10,977 nucleotides of DNA from an uncultured Clostridia bacterium (lineage in GTDB: Bacteria > Bacillota > Clostridia > TANB77 > CAG-508). The position numbers were made by a program, and so were the translations under genes. This document shows positions 1 through 7,393 of this stretch, piece by piece (the stretch's first letter is position 1; every line of letters starts with the position of its first letter). The notes beneath the pieces were generated by a model. That model worked only from the letters and a program-made list of their open reading frames with translations, was not told the origin of the DNA and made no database searches. The stretch covers positions 1-10,977 of the forward strand of contig CANQJY010000029.1 in NCBI GenBank assembly GCA_947624365.1, written 5' to 3'.

Positions 1-735
1 AAAAACTATATCTACATAATAGTGAACATTTCCTATTGTAATTCTTTGTTGTGAACCTACAAACATAAATCCTTTCCCTAATTCTAATAAAAATTTTTCA
101 ATATGATTTATCAATTTGTATTCTAAATCTTTTTCTAACAATGGTTTTTGTTCTGGTACACCTAAAAATTCAAAAACATAAGGATCTTTTATCACATCTT
201 CTGGCTTATTCAGTATTTGTCCTTCTTTTGCTAACTGCAATACTTTTTCTTTATTTGCTTTACCATCAGATAACAATAATCTTTCAAATAATGATGTTTC
301 TATCTGCCTTTGTAATTCTCTAACTGACCATCTGCTATTTATTGTTTCTTTTTCATAAAAATGCCTTTTTGTATCTTCTTTTATTGATATTAACTCACAA
401 TAATGTGACCAACCCAAAATTCCAGATGTGTCTGGAATTTTGGAATACATTAGATAAAATCTTCTCATATTAAATAAATTGCTTTTTGAGAATCCTTTTC
501 CAATTTCTTTTGATAATCTTTTCGATACATTTAGTAGAATAGCTTTTCCATATTCAGCTTTTAATTGTCCCGATTGCTCTTTTTCCACTATTACTTTTCC
601 TATATTCCAATAAGTATCAACAAGTGTTTCATTAACTTGTTGTGCTACTTTATTCCTAGCATTTATTATCAAATCTTTTATTTCATTTACTAATTCATTT
701 GTAATTTCATCTTTACTAATTAATTCATTTGACAT
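1..735 (-). CDS. DUF1016/YhcG-type PDDEXK nuclease, 3' part beyond window edge
   Basis: Open frame of 245 codons from ATG at 735 running off the left edge without a stop. A good SD (AGAAGG, complement 741-746, 5-nt spacer) fixes the start. The N-terminal half fits the YhcG helical domain: LVDTYWNIGKVIVE (residues 38-51), EYGKAILLNVSKRLSKEIGKG (61-81, key YGK and GKGFS), NLFNMRRFYLMY (86-97) and GWSHY (108-112). The C-terminal part begins the nuclease fold: SQQRITIGNVHYYVDIVF (228-245), where Asp242 matches the first acidic residue of the PDDEXK site. The E-x-K half lies outside. The family is known as predicted or shown nucleases, scattered by horizontal transfer, often near restriction or other defence genes. 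It follows the BofC-domain gene by 79 nt with no clear terminator between. The family call rests on motif memory, and the fit is strong. Catalytic completeness cannot be judged here. Confidence 0.87.
   Translation of the reverse strand, partial: MSNELISKDEITNELVNEIKDLIINARNKVAQQVNETLVDTYWNIGKVIVEKEQSGQLKAEYGKAILLNVSKRLSKEIGKGFSKSNLFNMRRFYLMYSKIPDTSGILGWSHYCELISIKEDTKRHFYEKETINSRWSVRELQRQIETSLFERLLLSDGKANKEKVLQLAKEGQILNKPEDVIKDPYVFEFLGVPEQKPLLEKDLEYKLINHIEKFLLELGKGFMFVGSQQRITIGNVHYYVDIVF
414..443. repeat. Perfect 13-bp hairpin inside the YhcG-type gene
   Basis: Arms CCAAAATTCCAGA (414-426) and TCTGGAATTTTGG (431-443) are exact reverse complements around a TGTG loop. It lies in frame within the coding sequence and encodes SKIPDTSGILG (residues 98-108), just before the GWSHY motif. 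No T-run follows on either strand, so it does not look like a terminator. Confidence 0.8.
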
Positions 736-756
736 TTTTACCTTCTTTCCAATTCG

Positions 757-771
757 GCAGACAATATCTGC
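757..771. promoter_or_regulatory. Short palindrome upstream of the YhcG-type gene
   Basis: GCAGACAATATCTGC has 5-bp arms (GCAGA/TCTGC) around CAATA. It sits 22 nt upstream of the nuclease start codon and 11 nt upstream of its SD. It could be an operator or a chance match. I see no convincing sigma-A promoter in the 736-814 gap, so the gene may be read from upstream. Confidence 0.25.
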
Positions 772-814
772 AAAATTAACTGATTTTACTAATGCTTGTT
801 ATTGATTTTTTTGC

Positions 815-1429
815 TTATTCAAAATCTTCAATTGCTTGATTTAAATTTTCTTTTCCATATACTTTTAGCCCTTCTCTTATAGTTATTTTATCTGTTTCTG
901 TCAAATAATCTGTAGAAATTTCTGTTTTTTGATATTCTTCTTCTGTGTTGTTTTTCATAACATATATAACAATTTTTCCTGCTACTTCTCTTAATACATA
1001 ATGTTCTCCACATTCTCCTTCCATATTTTTATCTAATACTACTTCATTACTTGTAAATGTAGTAATCTCCCAATCATTATATAATTGCTGTATTTCTTCT
1101 TTTGTTTTATTTACTAATTGCGTTGGTATATTATTATATTGCCTGCTTGTATGTCCGCATTCCTCGTAATGTGTTTGAAATGTAAAACTGCAATTAGGTG
1201 ATAATTGAATTTGTTCTTGTGTATTTGCTTGTAAATTAAGAGTATTTTTATTATTTAACTCTTCCCATTCTTCTGTACATTCGTCTTCAATTACTTCCGA
1301 TGTTTCTGTTTGATATTGTATTTGATTTGATACTTGATTATTATTTATTGTTTCAAATAGCTTAATTCCACCAAATATAGCTATAATAATGATAATAATA
1401 CTAATAATAGCAATAATAATTTTATTCAT
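815..1429 (-). CDS. Membrane-anchored BofC C-terminal-domain protein
   Basis: 204 residues. An uninterrupted Ile-rich hydrophobic segment (about residues 3-23) anchors the protein, with no lipobox Cys, so the rest should be extracytoplasmic. Residues about 108-204 resemble the C-terminal domain of BofC. The recalled pattern is a CGH motif (91-93), TKEEIQQLYNDWEI (109-122), EVVLDK (129-134), a Cys-x-x-HY block (140-144) and a closing EGLKVYGKENLNQAIEDFE. In Bacillus, BofC restrains SpoIVB signalling in the forespore membrane space. Clostridial proteins with only this domain are common and mostly uncharacterised. Four Cys outside the membrane (51, 80, 91, 140) could form disulfides. The SD (GGAGGGG, complement 1442-1448) lies in the original 3' end of comEC, 12 nt from the ATG, which suggests coupled translation with comEC. 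The domain call is from memory of the family. Confidence 0.68.
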   Translation of the reverse strand: MNKIIIAIISIIIIIIAIFGGIKLFETINNNQVSNQIQYQTETSEVIEDECTEEWEELNNKNTLNLQANTQEQIQLSPNCSFTFQTHYEECGHTSRQYNNIPTQLVNKTKEEIQQLYNDWEITTFTSNEVVLDKNMEGECGEHYVLREVAGKIVIYVMKNNTEEEYQKTEISTDYLTETDKITIREGLKVYGKENLNQAIEDFE

Positions 1430-1438
1430 TTCTTAATT

Positions 1439-1561
1439 TTACCCCTCCATTTTTTTACTATTATTACCAAATTTAGAAGATTTTATACTTAGTTTTCCTT
1501 TTCTGTTTACTTGAATACTTATTTCCCCCATTTCATCTGTTCTATAAACTTTTATTCCGCA
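1439..1561 (-). pseudogene. comEC: Frameshifted C-terminal tail of comEC
   Basis: In the +1 frame relative to the comEC reading frame, 40 codons from TGC at 1561 to the TAA at 1439-1441 read CGIKVYRTDEMGEISIQV... ending SKKMEG. This is the usual ComEC C-terminus (GxKVYRTDexG-I-I), and it starts exactly where the main frame stops resembling the family. Removing one A of the AA pair at 1561-1562 joins the frames to give RLQNCGIKVYRTDEMG and a 798-residue protein. It is either a true mutation, an assembly or sequencing error, or much less likely a recoding site. Confidence 0.85.
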
Positions 1562-3836
1562 AGTTTTGTAACCTATCTAAGACTTCACTGCTTGGGTGTC
1601 CAAATTTATTATTTTGACCGACTCCTATTAAAGCTATTTTAGGCTTAACTAAATCCAAAAATTGTTGTGTAGAAGACGATTTTGAACCATGATGTGCTAC
1701 TTTTAAAACTGTAGCACTTAAATTATTTCTATATTTTGGAATTAAAGTATTTTCTGCCTGTTCTTCTATGTCACCTGTAAAAAGTACTGTAAAATTTATA
1801 TAATTTAATTTACATACCATAGCATTATTATTAATTATATTATCGCTAATTTTTTCACTCATATTAGGCCATAATACATCAAAATATATATTGTCTTCAA
1901 TATTAATTCTATCCCCTGCTTGTACTAAAGTTACTTTAATATTTTTTTCTTTTACAATATTTATAAATTTTTGATAATTTTCTGAAGATTCAAATTGTTT
2001 GCCTATTATCACATTACTTATTTTGATTTCTTGTAGAATATTTAAAATTCCTCCAACATGATCTAAATCAAAATGACTAACTAGCACAAAATCAATATTG
2101 GTGTATCCTCTATCTAAAATATATGGCAATACTGTATCTTCTCCTCCATCAATCAAAATTGTTTTTCCTTTAGGTGTTTCAATAAATGTACAATCACCTT
2201 GTCCAACATCTACAAAATGAATTTTTAAATTATTGGGATACAAAAATGCAAATAAAATGAATGTTATAAATATTATTATAATTACTTTTACTATGATTTT
2301 TGTTTGTTTTGGGTTTCGATATAAAAAATAAAATCGATATGATTGAAAAACATTTTTGAAACGTTTTTGTGTTACAGTATTCTCTTTAGAAAAATAAATT
2401 TTTTGAATTATAATTATAAATATGATAACAATAAAATATAATATAATCTGCCATATTCTAGGTGTTGCAATATAAATATTTGCATATGGAAGTTTAGACA
2501 CTTGCGATATTAATAATAATATTCTTATGCTTATTTGGGGAATAATAGTCAGCATTTTTGCTATTTGAAAATTAATAAATAATAATATAATGAAAATAAA
2601 ACTACATATCATAATTGGTTTAATAACTAATCCTATTAACAAATTACTAAATATAAAATATGGATTAAAAGTATTAAAATGAAATATACTAATTGGTAAG
2701 ATTATTATTTGTGCTGATAGTGTAACACTTTTTATCTTATCTTTAAATAAAATAATTCCCAGTGTTCCTCCAAAAGATAATTGAAATCCTATATCTAAAA
2801 TTGTGTATGGATTTGCTATTAATATGCATAATACAGCAATTCCTATATTAGTTAAAGTATCACTATTTGCATAAATAATTTTAGACACCATAACAAGAAT
2901 TCCCATTATAATTGCTCTTGTAATAGATGGTGAAAAGCCTGTAATAAATGCATAACTTACTAATATTAATATTGTGAAACAATATGCTTTTCTTTTTCCT
3001 AAACATTTTGTTGCTATAAACATTGATAATATTATTAAATAAGATATATGCATACCAGAAATTGCTAATACATGTGATATATTCGCTGTTCTAAAGTTTT
3101 GCATAATATCTTCTGGTATATAATTTGTATCACCTAATAGTATAGCAATTAAAATTCCTGAAATTTCTTTTTCTGGAATAGCTTCCTGAATTCTTTTTTT
3201 TAATAAATTAGATATTTTATTTGCTTGTTTGTTTATAAATTCTATTGTATTTTCATTTTGTTCTAGTTTTTCAATATTATTTACATTAACAGTTCCAACT
3301 GTTTTTTGTGTTTTTAGATATTGATTATAATTAAAGCCATTATAATTTCTACTTTCTTCTGGTATTTGAAATTTTCCTGATATTCTAACCGTTTGCCCAT
3401 ATTCTAATTTATCTTTTGATTTTTCAATTTGAATATTGATATATTTATTTTTTGCTATTTTTAATTGATACTGTGTTTTATATTGCTTTTCAATGTGGTC
3501 ACTTGTTATTTTTCCTATTATATTTACTAGAGTTTGCTTTTCCAATTGACTTTGAATTTTGTCATATTGATTTTGTTGATATAATATAGCAAAATTTGAA
3601 ATTATAGATGATAATATAAATATAATCATAACTCGTTTGTTGATATATAACTTAATGTATCTTATATAGCGAAAATAATTCCATACGATTGGTCTTCTTT
3701 TATATGAAATGCAACTTAATATATGATAGATAATAATTATTAATATATAAAAAGGAACTATACTAAATTGTAAGTATAGTCCCCATAATATACCTATTAT
3801 ATATCCAATCGCAATAATTACAATTGGTCTTTTCAA
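1542..3836 (-). CDS. comEC: ComEC/Rec2 DNA-uptake channel, frameshifted near its C-terminus
   Basis: 764 residues as read. ComEC forms the inner-membrane pore that imports single-stranded DNA in transformation. Domains in order: N-terminal membrane helices (about 4-40 and 68-86), a soluble OB-like region (about 100-190), the Competence membrane domain (about 225-480) with LLGDTNYIPEDIMQNFRTA and SHVLAISGMHISYL (254-267) and FSPSITRAIIMG (301-312), another helix (513-533), then a metallo-beta-lactamase domain with DVGQGD (543-548), SHFDLDHVGG (587-596), TGD (687-689) and HHGS (715-718). All visible metal-site motifs are intact. The start is TTG at 3836. SD AGGAG (complement 3843-3847, 6-nt spacer) and the canonical MKRPIVIIAIG start support it; the first in-frame ATG is far inside at residue 70. 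The last six residues LRNKSL are out of frame. It lies 24 nt after the NlpC/P60 gene, so probably the same operon. Confidence 0.93.
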   Translation of the reverse strand: MKRPIVIIAIGYIIGILWGLYLQFSIVPFYILIIIIYHILSCISYKRRPIVWNYFRYIRYIKLYINKRVMIIFILSSIISNFAILYQQNQYDKIQSQLEKQTLVNIIGKITSDHIEKQYKTQYQLKIAKNKYINIQIEKSKDKLEYGQTVRISGKFQIPEESRNYNGFNYNQYLKTQKTVGTVNVNNIEKLEQNENTIEFINKQANKISNLLKKRIQEAIPEKEISGILIAILLGDTNYIPEDIMQNFRTANISHVLAISGMHISYLIILSMFIATKCLGKRKAYCFTILILVSYAFITGFSPSITRAIIMGILVMVSKIIYANSDTLTNIGIAVLCILIANPYTILDIGFQLSFGGTLGIILFKDKIKSVTLSAQIIILPISIFHFNTFNPYFIFSNLLIGLVIKPIMICSFIFIILLFINFQIAKMLTIIPQISIRILLLISQVSKLPYANIYIATPRIWQIILYFIVIIFIIIIQKIYFSKENTVTQKRFKNVFQSYRFYFLYRNPKQTKIIVKVIIIIFITFILFAFLYPNNLKIHFVDVGQGDCTFIETPKGKTILIDGGEDTVLPYILDRGYTNIDFVLVSHFDLDHVGGILNILQEIKISNVIIGKQFESSENYQKFINIVKEKNIKVTLVQAGDRINIEDNIYFDVLWPNMSEKISDNIINNNAMVCKLNYINFTVLFTGDIEEQAENTLIPKYRNNLSATVLKVAHHGSKSSSTQQFLDLVKPKIALIGVGQNNKFGHPSSEVLDRLQNLRNKSL

Positions 3837-3860
3837 TTTTTTCTCCTTTTAGTGTAAGTC

Positions 3861-5183
3861 TTAAACCACTCTTCTTCCGCAAGAGAAACCTCTAGCAGCA
3901 TTGTTGATTGATGTTATACATACTGTTTTTCCTGGTTTTGGTGAATGTATAACATTTCCTCCTCCAACATAGATTGCAACATGCCCACTATAAATAACTA
4001 AATCTCCTGGTTGTAAATTTGCTCTAGAAACTGCTGTTCCTACAGTTGCTTGACCTCCTGATGTACGTGGCAATGATATACCAAAGTGTTTAAACACATA
4101 TGATGTAAAACCTGAACAGTCAAATCCTGATGAAGGAGATGAACCTCCATATGTGTATTTAACACCAATAAATTGTTTTGCATATTCAACAATACTTGCT
4201 CCTGTTGATGAACTAGCTACACTGGCATTTGAAGTTGTAGCTGCTGTAGTTGTAGTTGTTGTTGATTTTTGTGTTGTGCTTGTATTTGCTGTTGTTGTTT
4301 TTTGTGTTGTTGTTTTATTTGTTGCTGTTCTTGCTTGCGTTGTACCTCTTGATGTCTCTTGTTTTTTATCTGATAAAAGTGATGCTAAAATATATCCTTG
4401 TTTACCAGATACATTAACTTGATTCCATCCATCTTTTTCTGCTATAACTTGTACTTGAGTATTGATTGCTATTTTTGTAACAATTTCAGAATTTTGAGTA
4501 GGTTCACTTCTTACATTAACTGTTTCAGCATTTGCATACATTGTTTTTGCAGTTTGTAATGCTGTTTCAGCTGGTTTTTCCTCTTCTATTTTTTCTAGTT
4601 TTTCTAATATAACCCAACCTTGTTTATTTTCTGTTTTAATGCAAGCCCATTTATTCATTGTACTTAAAACTTCTACTTCTGTATCCTTATTAATTTTTTC
4701 TATGTCTATTGAATGAATTAATGGTATTACTTTTAATATTGTGTCTTCTGTCAATTTGCATTTGCCTATCATATCTGTTTCTTGTGTTGGTTCTACACTT
4801 GTTGTAGTTGTGTTTTCTGTCACTTGGCTTGTTTGTTCTTCTGATTTATTTTCTGTGCTTGCTGTATTTGTTGTATTTTGATTTTCAGGTTCTTCACCTT
4901 CTACTTCTAATAAGTCTTTTCTTAAATATCCTACTATATTTTTATATTTTATTTTGTACCATTCACCTTCTGTTTCTAAGACTTCTACTGTATCACCTTT
5001 ATTTGCTAAATCTAAAATCGTAGAATTTGTATCGGCACTTTCTCTAATATTTGCTGTTTCTACTGCAATTGTTGCTGTATTAGCAGCAAAACTAGCATTC
5101 ATAAAAAACAAGCTAATTGATGTCATCATAACTGCTAAAATACTGAGTACTAGCACGTTTTTTATATTTAATTTCATTTTCAT
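3861..5183 (-). CDS. Secreted SH3b-repeat NlpC/P60 peptidoglycan hydrolase
   Basis: 440 residues. The signal peptide (1-33, hydrophobic 9-27, likely cut after ASFA) is followed by three bacterial SH3-type domains: about 37-95 (NIRESADTNSTIL, WYKIKY, GYLRKDLL), 140-197 (divergent; WACIKT, GWVILEKL) and 213-271 (NVRSEPTQNSEIV, WNQVNV, GYILASLL). SH3b domains usually bind the cell wall. A Thr/Ser-rich linker (about 279-326) leads to an NlpC/P60 domain (330-440) with catalytic Cys356 in FDCSGF, His401 in GHVAIY and third polar residue His413 in VIHSP. Family members are mostly gamma-D-glutamyl-diamino-acid endopeptidases cutting stem peptides. All catalytic residues are present. The SD AAGGAG (complement 5192-5197, 8-nt spacer) sets the ATG at 5183. 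It is the first gene after a strong promoter and leads into comEC. The role could be cell separation, growth or spore cortex work; I cannot tell which. Confidence 0.93.
   Translation of the reverse strand: MKMKLNIKNVLVLSILAVMMTSISLFFMNASFAANTATIAVETANIRESADTNSTILDLANKGDTVEVLETEGEWYKIKYKNIVGYLRKDLLEVEGEEPENQNTTNTASTENKSEEQTSQVTENTTTTSVEPTQETDMIGKCKLTEDTILKVIPLIHSIDIEKINKDTEVEVLSTMNKWACIKTENKQGWVILEKLEKIEEEKPAETALQTAKTMYANAETVNVRSEPTQNSEIVTKIAINTQVQVIAEKDGWNQVNVSGKQGYILASLLSDKKQETSRGTTQARTATNKTTTQKTTTANTSTTQKSTTTTTTAATTSNASVASSSTGASIVEYAKQFIGVKYTYGGSSPSSGFDCSGFTSYVFKHFGISLPRTSGGQATVGTAVSRANLQPGDLVIYSGHVAIYVGGGNVIHSPKPGKTVCITSINNAARGFSCGRRVV
4206..4349 (-). repeat. Low-complexity Thr-rich linker coding tract
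   Basis: Codes for about residues 279-326 of the NlpC/P60 protein, where Thr, Ser, Ala, Gln and Lys dominate and short units such as TTQKTTT and STTQKSTTT recur. The DNA is a degenerate run of ACA/ACT codons (TGT/AGT-rich on the plus strand). Such tracts change length easily by slippage. As a wall-spanning linker it probably tolerates this. Open frames on the opposite strand here are by-products. Confidence 0.7.
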
Positions 5184-5234
5184 TTCTAAAACTCCTTATC
5201 CATTTATATTGCTTTTTTTAACTGCACGTTTTTT

Positions 5235-5263
5235 AGTATATAATTTTTTTAAGCAAAAGTCAA
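5235..5263 (-). promoter_or_regulatory. Sigma-A promoter for the NlpC/P60-comEC-bofC-like unit
   Basis: Reading the minus strand: -35 TTGACT (5258-5263), exactly 17 nt, -10 TATACT (5235-5240). Predicted start is near 5228, giving a leader of about 45 nt before the ATG at 5183. Each hexamer differs from consensus by one base. It lies in the 149-nt gap after ppaC. I see no terminator in 5264-5332, so ppaC transcripts may also read through. Confidence 0.8.
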
Positions 5264-5332
5264 CACTTAAAAACAGATATTAAATTTCGTTTACTCTCAT
5301 TTTTTGGAAAATATCCTTAAAATCTCCTTTTT

Positions 5333-6259
5333 TTACATGTTTTTGTCTACAATTGGTAAGATTTGTTTTTTTCTAGATACAACTCCTTCTAAAAATGCCA
5401 TATTGTCTTCTAATTTTTTCTCAAATCCTTTTTCAACAACTGCTGTGTCTTCTCCTAATGCTATAATTTGCGTATTACTATTTAAAATATCAGTTATTGC
5501 AAAAATAAATAATTGTAAGTTATTATTTTCGATTTCTTTCCAAATTGCTTTTTCAATTCCTTCTTTTCTATTTAGTACATCTTCAATACTAACAGTATTT
5601 ACTTGTGCAATAACAAATTTTTTATTTCCTTTTTCACTTTTTTTTGCATCTAAATTTATTAATTCTTCTTCAGAAAAATCATCTAAATCTGTTCCTGCTT
5701 TTAACATTTCAATTCCATATATATTAGCATCAATTTCTGCTATTTTTGCTAATTCTGCTAATGCTTTTTTATCATATTCTGTAGTTGTTGGTGATTTTAA
5801 TAATAAAGTATCTGAAATAATTGCACTTAACATTAGCATTGCTTCTGTTTTCTCAACTGGCTGTCCACATATTTTGAATTCTTCAAATAAAATAGTTGAA
5901 GTACATCCATATGGTTTTGCAGTATAATATAAAGGCGCTTCTGTTTTAAAATCTGCTATTCTGTGATGGTCTGTAACTCCTAAAATTTTTGCATTTTCAA
6001 TTCCTTCTACACTTTGTGAAAATTCATTATGGTCTACTAAAAGTACTTCTTGCCCCTCTTCTACTTTTTCTAATAGTTTTGGTGCTTCTAATCCTAAATA
6101 ATCTAATACATATTGTGTTTCTTTATTAATATTTCCTAATCTTCTTGCCTCTACTTGGTTCCAACCGTTTTTATGGTCTAAAATTTCTTCTACCATACTA
6201 GAACAAATTGAATCTGTGTCTGGATTTTTATGTCCAAATACATATGTTTTTTCATTCAT
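5333..6259 (-). CDS. ppaC: Mn-dependent inorganic pyrophosphatase (family II, DHH)
   Basis: 308 residues, the normal family II length. It hydrolyses pyrophosphate to two phosphates in the cytoplasm, pulling nucleotide-sugar, nucleic-acid and aminoacyl-tRNA synthesis forward. The N-terminal DHH domain has the metal ligands in GHKNPDTDS (His10, Asp14, Asp16), VDHNE (Asp76) and the DHH triad (97-99), plus SDT (Asp150). The C-terminal DHHA2 domain ends with SRKKQ (295-299), the phosphate-gripping motif. No CBS or DRTGG insert is present, so it is the plain, non-regulated form. The SD GAGGAG (complement 6269-6274, 9-nt spacer) lies in the 18-nt gap after hslO, so the two are almost surely cotranscribed. 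It is the last gene of the rpiB-led cluster. No clear terminator follows. Confidence 0.96.
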   Translation of the reverse strand: MNEKTYVFGHKNPDTDSICSSMVEEILDHKNGWNQVEARRLGNINKETQYVLDYLGLEAPKLLEKVEEGQEVLLVDHNEFSQSVEGIENAKILGVTDHHRIADFKTEAPLYYTAKPYGCTSTILFEEFKICGQPVEKTEAMLMLSAIISDTLLLKSPTTTEYDKKALAELAKIAEIDANIYGIEMLKAGTDLDDFSEEELINLDAKKSEKGNKKFVIAQVNTVSIEDVLNRKEGIEKAIWKEIENNNLQLFIFAITDILNSNTQIIALGEDTAVVEKGFEKKLEDNMAFLEGVVSRKKQILPIVDKNM

Positions 6260-6277
6260 TATTATTCACTCCTCTTT

Positions 6278-7183
6278 CTACCCGTTCGTATTATATTCCT
6301 CTTTATCTATCTTGTCAACTATTGCTTGCAATTCTTCTTTTGTGAATTCATATTTTTTGTTGCAGAAGTGACATGTAAGCTCTGCTTTGCCATCTTCTTC
6401 TATTATTGATTGCAATTCTTCTTTTCCCATTGTTAAAAGTCCATTTTCCATATGTTGTTTAGAGCAATCACATTCATACATCGGCTCTATTTGTTGTTCA
6501 ATAACTTGTATGTTTTCATCTCCTGTAACCTTTTTGCCAATTTCTTGTAATGTAAGATTTTGGTCCAACATTTTTGAAATAGCTCCTGCTTGAAATATAT
6601 GTTGTTCTAAATTTGTAATATCCTCTTGTGTAGCATCTGGCATTGGAGTAATTACATATCCCCCTGCTGATTTTACACCATTTTTATTTACAAGCACTCC
6701 TAATGCTACTGCTGTATTTTTTTGTTCTGATTTTGCAAAATATTCTGCAAAATCTTCTGCAATTTCTCCTGATACAATAGGACAAATTCCTACATATGGC
6801 TCTTTTAATCCCATATCTTTTACAACATTGATATATCCTTCATTTCCAATTGCTTGTGCAACATCTAATTTTCCATCTTCATTTAATGGAATATCAATTC
6901 TTGGATTTGCTACATATCCTTTTACTTTTGGAAAATTATTAGCTGTTACAACTATCATTCCTGCTGGTCCATTTGCTTTTATTTGTATTGTCAATTTGTC
7001 TTTAGCACTTTTCATTTCTGCTCCCATAATGCTAGCAATTGTAAGAACTCTTCCAAATGCTGCTGTTGCAACTGGACTTAAATCATGTATTTTTCTTGCT
7101 TTTTCTACTAAATTTGTTGTTTCTGCACATATAACAGATACTCTTCCTTGATATGCTAACATTTTTATAATTTTGTCACTCAT
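6278..7183 (-). CDS. hslO: Hsp33 redox-regulated holdase chaperone
   Basis: 301 residues from the chosen start. Hsp33 is a cytoplasmic ATP-independent chaperone switched on by oxidation plus unfolding. The N-terminal substrate-binding domain shows LAYQGRVSV, the ATAAFGRVL-like block, IKANGPAGMIVV and VGICPIVSGEIAEDFAEYF. The C-terminal zinc switch is complete: CDC (Cys238, Cys240) and CHFC (Cys271, Cys274). Start choice: the ATG at 7192 abuts the SD AAAGGA (complement 7193-7198) with no spacer, while the ATG at 7183 has a 9-nt spacer and gives the typical short N-terminus, so I use 7183. It lies between a rubredoxin gene, from which a 13-bp hairpin separates it, and ppaC. Pairing with rubredoxin in an anaerobe fits an oxidative-stress role (inference). 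Confidence 0.96.
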   Translation of the reverse strand: MSDKIIKMLAYQGRVSVICAETTNLVEKARKIHDLSPVATAAFGRVLTIASIMGAEMKSAKDKLTIQIKANGPAGMIVVTANNFPKVKGYVANPRIDIPLNEDGKLDVAQAIGNEGYINVVKDMGLKEPYVGICPIVSGEIAEDFAEYFAKSEQKNTAVALGVLVNKNGVKSAGGYVITPMPDATQEDITNLEQHIFQAGAISKMLDQNLTLQEIGKKVTGDENIQVIEQQIEPMYECDCSKQHMENGLLTMGKEELQSIIEEDGKAELTCHFCNKKYEFTKEELQAIVDKIDKEEYNTNG

Positions 7184-7204
7184 TCTTATCATTCCTTTGC
7201 TTGG

Positions 7205-7236
7205 AAGAAGCGCCCTTTTAGGTAAGGACGCTCCTT
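7205..7236 (-). other. Intercistronic 13-bp hairpin between rubredoxin and hslO
   Basis: On the minus-strand transcript AAGGAGCGTCCTT (7236-7224) pairs fully with AAGGGCGCTTCTT (7217-7205) around a 6-nt loop, using two G-U pairs. It starts one nt after the rubredoxin stop and ends 7 nt before the hslO SD. No U-run follows the 3' arm, so it is not a standard intrinsic terminator. More likely roles are protecting or processing the mRNA between the rubredoxin and hslO parts, or setting relative expression. Confidence 0.6.
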
Positions 7237-7237
7237 A

Positions 7238-7393
7238 TTAATCTTGTTTTTGAAACATATCTTTTGATACACCACAGATAGGGCATACCCATGTATCTGG
7301 TATATCTTCAAATGCTGTTCCTGGAGCTATTCCACTATCTGGATCTCCTTTTTCTGGGTCATATACATACCCACATGCCATACATACGTACAT
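7238..7393 (-). CDS. Rubredoxin (free-standing)
   Basis: 51-residue iron protein: a mononuclear Fe(Cys)4 one-electron carrier in the cytoplasm. The four ligands are in CMAC (Cys4, Cys7) and CPIC (Cys37, Cys40), with the conserved GYVYDPEKGDPDSGIAPGT stretch, the FEDIPDTWVCP core and the closing SKDMF. Length and spacing are those of ordinary clostridial rubredoxins. The SD AGGTG (complement 7401-7405, 7-nt spacer) lies in the 17-nt gap after the transferase-rubredoxin fusion gene, so the two are translated from one message. It aligns without gaps to the fused rubredoxin domain (about 60% amino-acid and 70% nucleotide identity by hand count). Partners in anaerobes are typically rubrerythrin, superoxide reductase or flavodiiron proteins; none lies in this window. 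Confidence 0.96.
   Translation of the reverse strand: MYVCMACGYVYDPEKGDPDSGIAPGTAFEDIPDTWVCPICGVSKDMFQKQD

Noticed and set aside
141..323. 60-codon hydrophobic plus-strand frame
   Set aside because: Opposite the YhcG-type gene, whose frame is open across the whole stretch and carries family motifs. No SD.
4153..5283. Several plus-strand frames opposite the NlpC/P60 gene
   Set aside because: Val- and Leu-rich translations come from reading the Thr-rich and Glu-rich coding tracts backwards. No start signals.
5264..5332. Possible short peptide (ATG near 5300, six codons) or terminator after ppaC
   Set aside because: The AAGGAG is too far from that ATG (about 24 nt), the peptide is only six codons, and there is no convincing stem with a U-run.
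5304..5927. 207-codon open frame on the plus strand
   Set aside because: Lies opposite ppaC, which has all family motifs. Composition is a Ser/Phe/Ile-rich antisense by-product, with no SD or promoter.
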